In this document: positions 26,704 to 34,182 of the stretch, one piece after another
Numbering within the stretch: the stretch's first letter is position 1
Layout: each line of letters opens with the position of its first letter
DNA from: Cytophagales bacterium
GTDB taxonomy: Bacteria > Bacteroidota > Bacteroidia > Cytophagales > JAHDFW01
Assembly (NCBI GenBank): GCA_020627945.1
Contig: JAHDFW010000017.1
Location: 1 to 36,108, forward strand
Direction: 5' to 3'
Length of the DNA: 36,108 nucleotides
Position numbers and translations under genes: made by a program
The notes under the pieces: generated by a model
Databases searched by the model: none
Told to the model about the DNA's origin: nothing
The model's input: the letters and a program-made list of their open reading frames with translations, nothing else

Positions 26704-27114
26704 ATGTCAGATTTTAGATCCAGCGAAAATAAACACTCCTTAATAGCCATGTTATATCAGATGGCTATGAAAGATGGTGTTAAATCTGATGTTGAAATGT
26801 CTTTTATAAAGCATGCTTGTGCACTTTTTAAGGTGGATCCGTTGAATCTTTCTGAGTCCGTTTTAAAAGATAAATTGCCAAATTATTCGGGGAGCTTAAT
26901 GCAAAGTATTGCTGACCTACAGAAGGTGATATTACTTATGTTTGTAGATGGTGAAGTAACAGAGCAGGAACATGAGTTTTGCCTAGAGTTGGCATTGAAA
27001 TTGGGAGTAAGTCCGCAGGCGGTCCAGTTAATAATTGAGAAGATGTTGAAAAGCCATGGTAAACCAATAGATCCAAAAGAGCTATTCGAAATTCACAATA
27101 TACATCAGAATTAG
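26704..27114 (+). CDS. TerB-like helical protein
   Basis: A 136-residue all-helical protein resembling the TerB/tellurite-resistance domain: SLIAMLYQMAMKDG near 12-25 and VILLMFVDGEVTEQEHEF near 75-92, each with an Asp-Gly acidic motif before a helix, as in TerB metal-binding repeats. No TerC, TerD or other ter gene is nearby, so a tellurite role is unlikely; a general metal- or membrane-stress role is only a guess. Likely in the nadC operon. Confidence 0.7.
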   Translation: MSDFRSSENKHSLIAMLYQMAMKDGVKSDVEMSFIKHACALFKVDPLNLSESVLKDKLPNYSGSLMQSIADLQKVILLMFVDGEVTEQEHEFCLELALKLGVSPQAVQLIIEKMLKSHGKPIDPKELFEIHNIHQN

Positions 27115-27163
27115 ACCGTTTCTATAAAAGAAAGAAACACGCAACGCATTAAATATTATCGTA

Positions 27164-27916
27164 ATGAATCTTAAAAAAGGAGCATTCTTGTTAGTTACGC
27201 TATGTATGACCTCATTAATGTTTGGTCAAAACCAGCCTGAAAAACTTAAGAAATTTAAACCTTATAAGGGAATTTCACTTTCTCTACCGTCTGATTTTGT
27301 GGAGATGAAAGAAGAAGATATCGCACAACGATATTTTACCTACAAAAAACCATCTATGGTTTATACTGATCCTAATTTGGAGACCGATGTAGATATCAAC
27401 GTTACCAAGAACTTTTGGGGTGAGGATGACATCAATATGCTAAAAGGCTTTTATAAGAGTACCATTTTCATGGGGCATAAGAAGATCGAAATTATTCAAG
27501 ATACTGTGGTGGAAATGAAGGGACGTGAGTATGGTCTTATCGAATTTACAGGAGGATACCCGAGTAGCAAAAGATCATTAATTAGTTATTATACAGCCTT
27601 AGTATTTACCGTTATTGATAATAGAATTGTGGTGGTAAGTTTCCGTTGCAGAAAGAATCGTAAAGATTATTGGCAAAATACAGCTTTGGCTGTCATTGGT
27701 TCTGTAAAGATGAAGAGCAATGTTACATTGCTTGAAGAAACTGAAAAAGACGAAGAGCAAAAAGGTGTTCAGAAAAAAGAACAGGAGAAGCTTGAAGCAG
27801 GAAGAAATAAAACGGAGCAGAAAGTATCACCCCGTCCAAGTTTTAAGAATCCTGAAATAGATCCAGAAAAACGAAAAGGAGGTACTGTAATCAATGGTAC
27901 CATTCCTCAGGAGTAA
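27164..27916 (+). CDS. Secreted protein with charged C-terminal tail, unknown family
   Basis: A 250-residue protein with a signal peptide (about 1-21, cut after MFGQ). Residues 30-185 form a mixed alpha/beta domain (GISLSLPSDFVEM, YTDPNLETDVDINVTKNFWG, YYTALVFTVIDNRIVVVSFRC) reminiscent of PsbP/DcrB-like folds; the resemblance is weak. Residues 190-250 are a low-complexity Lys/Glu tail. 49 bases after the TerB-like gene, so perhaps the operon's last gene; convergent with the glycosyltransferases, nine bases between stops. Confidence 0.6.
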   Translation: MNLKKGAFLLVTLCMTSLMFGQNQPEKLKKFKPYKGISLSLPSDFVEMKEEDIAQRYFTYKKPSMVYTDPNLETDVDINVTKNFWGEDDINMLKGFYKSTIFMGHKKIEIIQDTVVEMKGREYGLIEFTGGYPSSKRSLISYYTALVFTVIDNRIVVVSFRCRKNRKDYWQNTALAVIGSVKMKSNVTLLEETEKDEEQKGVQKKEQEKLEAGRNKTEQKVSPRPSFKNPEIDPEKRKGGTVINGTIPQE

Positions 27917-27925
27917 GTATTCTGA

Positions 27926-28858
27926 TTATTTTTTAATAAAACGGATGCCTAATTTTCCTATCGTGTAATAGATGAAATAGGGGAAGGATACCTCTTGGAT
28001 TCTCTGGAGTAATTCATAGAATAGGTTTAACTCTCTTTTAAGACCGTGTAAAAAACACATCCTAATTTCGTATTCTATTCTGGTTTTCAAGGCTTGCTTT
28101 TCATCCTCATTTTGAATCATTTGCTCAATTTTGAGGCATATTTTGTAGACATCATAAGTTTGAGGATCGTTTGGAGCATGCCACTTAGTAGACATTGAGC
28201 TAGGGTGTTTACGAATTCTAACAGTGTTGACATCTAAATACTTAAATTGATATTCTCGACTTAAACGTACCCAAATGTCAAAGTCTTCGAAAGACAGCTC
28301 CTCATCATATCCATTTTGTTCTTTTAAAGCAGAAGTTCGGAAGATTGTAGAAGAGGTAGGAATAAAATACTCTTGAACTACATGCTTGAAAACCCAACCT
28401 TCATGGATTCTAAGTTTAGAAGCCTTTCCAAAATGAAGATGTGCTGCTTTATTGCTACCTGAATAAAAGTACTCAGCGTTGGAGTATATTAATCCAGTGT
28501 TAATTTCTTGTTGCTCAAAAAAATCAACGTGAAGTTGTACATGTTCTGGAAGGAGAATATCATCTGCAGCCATATCCATGATGTATTTTCCAGTTGAGAA
28601 GCTTAAGGCTTTATTAAACGACTTGCAATTCCCTAGGTTAACATCATTTTCAATAAACTGAACATTTGGTTTATCCTTATGCTTCTTGAGATACTCGTGA
28701 ATTACTTTTACACTTGAGTCAGGGCTTTTATCATCAACAATAATGATTTCAAGGTTAGGGTAAGTCTGACTAAAAACCGATTCTAACGCTTCGATCACGT
28801 ATTCAGCCTGATTGTAACATAGGCAGGCTAGGGTGAATTTTGGAAGCGATTTATCCAT
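27926..28858 (-). CDS. Glycosyltransferase family 2
   Basis: A 310-residue GT-A fold transferase. N-terminal nucleotide-sugar motifs: LACLCYNQAEYVIEALESV (11-29), IIIVDDKSPDSS, then MDMAADDILLP with the DxD-like metal site (near 93-102) and a later FEDFDIWVRLSREY segment (ED acid/base). No transmembrane segment except a weak C-terminal hydrophobic patch (FPYFIYYTIG). Acceptor unknown. Fourteen bases after the stop of the partner glycosyltransferase, so co-transcribed. Confidence 0.93.
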   Translation of the reverse strand: MDKSLPKFTLACLCYNQAEYVIEALESVFSQTYPNLEIIIVDDKSPDSSVKVIHEYLKKHKDKPNVQFIENDVNLGNCKSFNKALSFSTGKYIMDMAADDILLPEHVQLHVDFFEQQEINTGLIYSNAEYFYSGSNKAAHLHFGKASKLRIHEGWVFKHVVQEYFIPTSSTIFRTSALKEQNGYDEELSFEDFDIWVRLSREYQFKYLDVNTVRIRKHPSSMSTKWHAPNDPQTYDVYKICLKIEQMIQNEDEKQALKTRIEYEIRMCFLHGLKRELNLFYELLQRIQEVSFPYFIYYTIGKLGIRFIKK

Positions 28859-28872
28859 GATTTAGGTTGGAG

Positions 28873-30081
28873 TTAATCAGCAAGTTCTTTGTACACCGAT
28901 AAAATTTGAGGCGTGACTACCTTAGAAGAAAAACGTTCCTCGAAGTTATTGCGTATAGTATCGGCTGGGTACTTTTCAAGATTATCTATAAGGTATAAAA
29001 GCTTTTTAGCAATATCTACAGAACTTTTAGTTTCTGCAATTACACCAATGTTTTCCTGAACAATATCCTCAGGCCCTCCGCACATGGTACATACAATAGG
29101 TTTTCCACAAGCTAGAGCTTCAACTAATGTTAACCCGAAGGTCTCATGTCTACTGGTAGAAATATGAATAGCACAGTCTTGCATCTCTTCTTTTACTTGC
29201 TCACGCGTAAGAGGTCCTAGCCATGTACATACATCTTCGATTTTTAGGATTTGTTCACGTTTTTTGAAGTATTTTAAATCTCGTCCTTCTCCCGCAATTC
29301 TAAAACGAACATTAGGGTTAACTCTCTTTACTCGTGCTATAGTATCTAAAAGTTCATAGATTCCTTTCGAGTGTAATATGTTGCTCAAACAGAAAACGGT
29401 GATAAACCCATTTGAAGAACTTTTTTCAGATGGTTTAAAAAAGTTTTCGTCAACTAAATTAGGAACGATTCTAATTCCTTCTTCACTACGATGAACCGCA
29501 AGATCTTCTGCAAGGGAATTGCTCACCGCGATTACTCGATTTGCCTTGATTAAAGGTTTAGAGACCTTGCTTGACACCTTAGTATGTTTTTTATAAACAT
29601 AGTCCTCAAATTTCAAACGAGTCATGTGCTCTGTAATCACATATGGTATACCAGTTTTTTGACTTAGTTTCATAGCAATATGTCCGCCCGGATAAGATAC
29701 ATGTGCATGGATAAGGTTCACTTTCCCGTATTTTTTTTGAAACTCTTGTAAGTTCTTCATGTTAGCTTTCACTATAGAAGACATGTTGCCATCCATGAAG
29801 CGACCTGTCCAAGTAAATCTTGGAGTATAAAATTCAGTAAGGTTAGTCCGCAATTCATTCATTCCAGACTTTCTTTTGAATGAGGAAAAAAGTTTACCAA
29901 TGACTTTAAAATGATCTTTGATCCAAAGTAGATTTTCTGGTTCGTTTTGGCCCCAAAGAGAGATGCCGAAATTATGTTCGGAATGATTCCTTGAAAGGCA
30001 AAGAGCTTGATCCTTAAAGAAGTATCCAGAAGTTGGAGCATCCTTTGAAGGGTAGATGGATGGAATGATGAAGACGTTCAA
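28873..30081 (-). CDS. Glycosyltransferase family 4
   Basis: A 402-residue GT-B fold transferase. N-terminal acceptor domain about 1-190 (VFIIPSIYPSKDAPTSGYFF, then LIHAHVSYPGGHIAMKLSQ), C-terminal donor domain with FRIAGEGRDL and the EX7E motif in RHETFGLTLVEALACGKP. The start appears to be TTG (30079-30081): no ATG or GTG lies in frame upstream, and the N-terminal family motif begins right there. A TACTTTTA box (30090-30097) nearby would give a very short leader. Likely builds a surface glycan with the GT2 gene. Confidence 0.9.
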   Translation of the reverse strand: MNVFIIPSIYPSKDAPTSGYFFKDQALCLSRNHSEHNFGISLWGQNEPENLLWIKDHFKVIGKLFSSFKRKSGMNELRTNLTEFYTPRFTWTGRFMDGNMSSIVKANMKNLQEFQKKYGKVNLIHAHVSYPGGHIAMKLSQKTGIPYVITEHMTRLKFEDYVYKKHTKVSSKVSKPLIKANRVIAVSNSLAEDLAVHRSEEGIRIVPNLVDENFFKPSEKSSSNGFITVFCLSNILHSKGIYELLDTIARVKRVNPNVRFRIAGEGRDLKYFKKREQILKIEDVCTWLGPLTREQVKEEMQDCAIHISTSRHETFGLTLVEALACGKPIVCTMCGGPEDIVQENIGVIAETKSSVDIAKKLLYLIDNLEKYPADTIRNNFEERFSSKVVTPQILSVYKELAD

Positions 30082-30089
30082 AATTCTTT

Positions 30090-30114
30090 TAAAAGTATAT
30101 GATTTAGTTAATAT
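30090..30114 (-). promoter_or_regulatory. Candidate promoter of the glycosyltransferase pair
   Basis: On the minus strand TACTTTTA (30090-30097), one mismatch to the consensus, has a TTGG-like -33 element roughly 17-20 bases upstream. The RNA would start a few bases before the TTG codon at 30081. Confidence 0.3.
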
Positions 30115-30141
30115 AATCCAAGGTTATCGGCAAACTTCGTG

Positions 30142-30149
30142 TATTTTTG
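30142..30149 (+). promoter_or_regulatory. Candidate -7 box of the adhesin-porP operon
   Basis: TATTTTTG fits TAnnTTTG; the predicted leader is about 80 bases. No clear -33 box. It is divergent from the glycosyltransferase promoter in the same 152-base gap. Confidence 0.45.
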
Positions 30150-30233
30150 TATTGACTTTTAAATGCCCAAATATTTGCCTTTCTTGTTTAATGCTTTGTA
30201 TTTGGTGCAAGTTATCATAATACTCATTAAATT

Positions 30234-33200
30234 ATGAAAAAGATATTAGCAATTTTATCGTGCATGATTCTTTGCGCGGTTACTCACATATACGGAGCTT
30301 CGTTTACAATAACTAGTACAGCAGACTCTGGTCCAGGTACTTTAAGAAACATTATAGCAACAACCAACTCCAATCCAGACATAGATCAAATTTATTTTGA
30401 TGGAGCATTGGATGGTACTCCTTTGCAGTTAACTTCTGCAATTTCTATCACTGAAGAAGTGCATATATTTGGTTTTGGTGGACAGCATACCATGATTGAT
30501 TTTTTAGGTGGTTCTGGAGGTTTTAATATTCCTGCCGGAGTTAGGGTGGAATTTCATGATGTTGGTATTGCTGGTTCTGTTACCTCAGGGGCAGGAGCCG
30601 CCATTAATTGTAATGGACAGGTAATGATGTTAAGAACTATAATTGAGTCCTGTTCATCTGGAGATCAAGGAGGAGCGGTATCGATAGGTGTGGATGGAGA
30701 TATCTTTGCCATAAGATGTAATTTTCTTGATAACACAGCTGATTTTGGTGGAGGTGCTATTTTTATGGACTCTTCGTCCACCGGAAATTTCACAAATTGC
30801 CTCTTCTTTAATAATCAGGCTATTGTTACTGGCGCAGGAGCGATTTCTTTGAATAACGCAGATGTTACTTTCGCTAATAACTCTATAGTGGGGAATTCTA
30901 CGGCAGAAGTTAGCGCATCGGCTTGTGGTGGAATGGAAGTTAAACAAGCAGGCGGAGTATTTTTGAATGATAATATCCTAGCCGATAATATGACGGGTTC
31001 AGGACAAACTGACTTTTATGGTTCGTCTTTATTAGGAATTAATGATGCCAACTATGTGGAATTTAATTCAGGGTCCAACACTTTTGCTTATTCGGATGTT
31101 GGAGAAGACTTTGATCCCCCAGTTATTTGTGGGTCAGTATTTGGTTTACCTCCGAAAGCGGGAAGCCCTGCTATCGACAATGGCGGAGCAAGTGCTCAAG
31201 TAGATGATATTTGTGAACGATTGCATTCGATACCGGGAGATCCGATTCCAGATATTGGGTGTTCACGCTATGATCCGCCCCCTGCAACTTATATAGTTAC
31301 AAATACCAATGATGCTGGACCTGGTAGTTTGAGAGATGCAATGGCTCAAGCTAATTCATCCGCTGCTACCGATTTCATTTCTTTTGATTTAGGAATTGAT
31401 GGGGCGGCAATTGTATTGACTTCGGGTGAAATTCAGGTATTAGTTTCGGTAGTAATCCAAGGTAATGGGCCAGAAAACACGATAATTGACGCATCGACTA
31501 ATAGTAGGATTTTTGACGTTGTGAACGGTGTAGATCCGTTAACTCTGCTAGATTTGACGTTAAAAGGGGGGAATTCTACAGGTAATGGAGGTGCTATTCG
31601 TAGCTTTGGTGTTTTGGATTTGAATAATGTGAATTTTGAGTCTAATGATGCATCTGGAAACGGAGGGGCAATTTATGCTAACTACGGAAGCGGTGCTATC
31701 AAATATTGCACATTTGAAGCTAATACTTCTGGATCTTATGGAGGAGCAATAGCGGTAGATACTTTAACCGGGCTTCATATTGAAAATAATAGTTTCACTA
31801 ATAACTCAACAGGGATTTCGGGTGGAGCTTTTGCCAGTTTAGGGCCAGATAATTCAATAAACTTCATTCACAATACTATGTATTTGAATTCTACTTTAGG
31901 ATCTGGAGTTTCGAAAGTAGGAGGTATTTATTCTCAACATTTTTTGACCAGTCCAATTTCTATGTCGAACAATATAGTTTGGGGTAATACGAATGCAACC
32001 GGTAACCGAGATTTGTATGATTCCGCTGGTTTTGTAGCCTTTAATGATGTCAATATTGTTGGAGTTTCGCTTTTAGGAACATGGTTTTCAACCAATGATC
32101 CACTTTTGGTGAGTTCCAACTGTTTAGGAAAAGTAGTATACAAACCCTCTGGCGCGAGCGCAGCAATAGATAACGCAAATGGTGCTTCTATAGATGATAT
32201 TTGTTTTGAATCTCGTTCAGGTGCTCCTGATATAGGTGCTGCGGAGGCTGGTCCAGATTGTAACATTAACATATATAATTCTTATACGACCGACCCTAAT
32301 TTGTGTTATGGAGCAGGTACACATGTAGTAGTTACGAGTTCTGATGTTGGAATAGATTATGTTCTAATAAATGTTTCTGATAGTTCTTTAGTTGCTGGTC
32401 CCATATCTGGTACCGGAGATACAATATTGCTGTTTACTGGCGATTTATTTAAGAGTGAGACATTCTTTGTTGAAGCTGATAACGGCGCAGGCTGCTTTCA
32501 GCCTTATCCAGACATTTCCATAAACATTATAGACACAATCTCGGATATGAATATTCTTCCAGAAACAAGTGTTTGTGCTGGAAATACAGCAGAGGTTACT
32601 TTAGCAGTAACAGAGCCAGGAGTAAATTACTTTCTGATTAATACAGACGGATTTATCATTGTTGATGGACCAATTGTTGGAACAGGAGACACAATGTTTG
32701 CGTACACAGATGCGATGAACGTATCTTCTGCCTTTATGATTCAAGGTGATAAAGGATTTGGGTGTACCAAAGATTTTGATTTATTTACCGTCATTGCGGA
32801 GGTAGTTGCTGATCGTACCGTTTTGGCCGATGCAGCCGTATGTTTGAATAGTGCCGCCACAATTAAATTAGTAGCTTCTGAGCCACTAATTACCTATTCA
32901 TTACACAGAACCTCGGATAACGCGCAAATAGGTCCTTCCCAAACTGGTAATTCAGATACCTTATATTTTTCTACAGGCTTAATGAGTACCCCAGTGGATT
33001 ACTATATTAAAGCTACATCAGATATACTTTGTACAAAGCAATTTCCATCTTTTACAATTGGTATTACTGAGCTAACAGCGCACGCACTATATGAGCTGGA
33101 GCCTGTAGTTTGTGTAAATGGCAATACAGATATTGTAATGACAAGCTCAGACCTAGGAGTTAATTATTATCTCTATGATATGAGTAGCAATCCAGTAACC

Positions 33201-34142
33201 GGACCAATTGCTGGAACAGGGGATACACTTTGGTTCAATACCGGAGCTTTGACGAGTAATGAGACGTTTAGCATTTTTGCAGATAATGGAGCAGGATGTA
33301 CAAAACAATTTGGTCTTATTTCAATAACCGTTAGTGCGGATGAATTTCCAGTGGCATTATGTCAACCGTTTTTAGATATTTTTCTGGATAGTACTATAAG
33401 CAGAAGCATTACTTGGACGGACCTTGATGCAGGTTCTTATGATTTATGTGACCCAACACTTTTCTTTCAGGTACAAGGACAACTGGAATTTACCTGTAAT
33501 GATATAGGACAGACATTTGAACTAACTTTGGAAGTTAAAGACGGGACGAATAACACATCTACCTGTCTGACCGAAGTTGCAGTTATTGGGCCACGAATTT
33601 TTATGGCCTCAAACACAGCAACAATTAATGCTGGCGATCAAATTGAAGTTCCTGTAACCTACAATGATGTGAATTTTGTAGAGTGGACTCCTAGCCAATT
33701 TATAGATGACCCTTTTGGATTGAACCCACAAGTATCTCCTGAAGATACAACTACTTATTATGTGAAAGGTTGGATGTCTGCAGCTGGTTTAGGTTGTGAA
33801 GCGGTTGATTCTTTTACAGTTAATATTGAGCAAGCAATACCTAATTTAGACGACCTTATAGTTTACGAATTGGTAACACCTAATGGTGATGGTGCAAACG
33901 ATTTTCTTACCGTAAATGAACCGTTGTTGCTGCAAGGAAGAACTATTTGGGTCTATGATCGAGCTGGACGAAACATTTATAACACCGTTGATTATAATAA
34001 TGACTGGAATGTAAGTGATGGTGACGGTAGAATCTATCCAGATGGAGTTTATTACTACGAGATATTTGAAGAGAACAATAGTGGAGAAGGGTCTATACCG
34101 TTGAAAAAAGGAACTTTCACTGTAATAGGAACCAACAGGTAA
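30234..34142 (+). CDS. T9SS-exported adhesin-like protein, gliding-motility-type C-terminal domain
   Basis: A 1302-residue surface protein. Signal peptide about 1-22. Two parallel beta-helix regions: the first about 24-345, beginning FTITSTADSGPGTLRN, and the second about 353-680, beginning YIVTNTNDAGPGSLRD; each ends with an AIDN...DDIC...PDIG signature. Then four repeats of about 90 residues starting near 690, 780, 869 and 959, each with C-N/G, GPI-GTGDT and GAGC marks; a beta domain with several Cys (about 1035-1125); a PKD-like domain (about 1126-1205); and a type B gliding-motility-associated T9SS domain (about 1213-1302, LVTPNGDGANDFL, VYDRAGR, PDGVYYYEI). Probably exported and held at the surface. 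The porP gene follows 40 bases later. Confidence 0.88.
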   Translation: MKKILAILSCMILCAVTHIYGASFTITSTADSGPGTLRNIIATTNSNPDIDQIYFDGALDGTPLQLTSAISITEEVHIFGFGGQHTMIDFLGGSGGFNIPAGVRVEFHDVGIAGSVTSGAGAAINCNGQVMMLRTIIESCSSGDQGGAVSIGVDGDIFAIRCNFLDNTADFGGGAIFMDSSSTGNFTNCLFFNNQAIVTGAGAISLNNADVTFANNSIVGNSTAEVSASACGGMEVKQAGGVFLNDNILADNMTGSGQTDFYGSSLLGINDANYVEFNSGSNTFAYSDVGEDFDPPVICGSVFGLPPKAGSPAIDNGGASAQVDDICERLHSIPGDPIPDIGCSRYDPPPATYIVTNTNDAGPGSLRDAMAQANSSAATDFISFDLGIDGAAIVLTSGEIQVLVSVVIQGNGPENTIIDASTNSRIFDVVNGVDPLTLLDLTLKGGNSTGNGGAIRSFGVLDLNNVNFESNDASGNGGAIYANYGSGAIKYCTFEANTSGSYGGAIAVDTLTGLHIENNSFTNNSTGISGGAFASLGPDNSINFIHNTMYLNSTLGSGVSKVGGIYSQHFLTSPISMSNNIVWGNTNATGNRDLYDSAGFVAFNDVNIVGVSLLGTWFSTNDPLLVSSNCLGKVVYKPSGASAAIDNANGASIDDICFESRSGAPDIGAAEAGPDCNINIYNSYTTDPNLCYGAGTHVVVTSSDVGIDYVLINVSDSSLVAGPISGTGDTILLFTGDLFKSETFFVEADNGAGCFQPYPDISINIIDTISDMNILPETSVCAGNTAEVTLAVTEPGVNYFLINTDGFIIVDGPIVGTGDTMFAYTDAMNVSSAFMIQGDKGFGCTKDFDLFTVIAEVVADRTVLADAAVCLNSAATIKLVASEPLITYSLHRTSDNAQIGPSQTGNSDTLYFSTGLMSTPVDYYIKATSDILCTKQFPSFTIGITELTAHALYELEPVVCVNGNTDIVMTSSDLGVNYYLYDMSSNPVTGPIAGTGDTLWFNTGALTSNETFSIFADNGAGCTKQFGLISITVSADEFPVALCQPFLDIFLDSTISRSITWTDLDAGSYDLCDPTLFFQVQGQLEFTCNDIGQTFELTLEVKDGTNNTSTCLTEVAVIGPRIFMASNTATINAGDQIEVPVTYNDVNFVEWTPSQFIDDPFGLNPQVSPEDTTTYYVKGWMSAAGLGCEAVDSFTVNIEQAIPNLDDLIVYELVTPNGDGANDFLTVNEPLLLQGRTIWVYDRAGRNIYNTVDYNNDWNVSDGDGRIYPDGVYYYEIFEENNSGEGSIPLKKGTFTVIGTNR
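32301..33335 (+). repeat. Four tandem ~90-residue repeats in the adhesin
   Basis: Repeat starts at residues about 690, 780, 869 and 959 (spacing 90, 89, 90). Each begins with a Cys-containing strand (LCYGAG, VCAGNT, VCLNSA, VCVNGN), has a central GPI-GTGDT-like turn (third copy divergent, GPSQTGNSDT) and ends near a second Cys (GAGC, GFGC, LCT, GAGC). The Ig-like size and paired cysteines suggest a stalk of disulfide-stabilised beta domains. Confidence 0.85.
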
Positions 34143-34182
34143 TAGATCAAATTAAACAATCAAGAAATTAGTTAAGGCAGTT

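Noticed and set aside
26704-27114. Tellurite resistance function for the TerB-like gene
   Set aside because: No other ter genes are present; the TerB-like fold alone does not show that role.
31934-32272. 112-codon minus-strand open frame inside the adhesin gene
   Set aside because: Antisense shadow; the plus-strand repeats and domain motifs are continuous through it.
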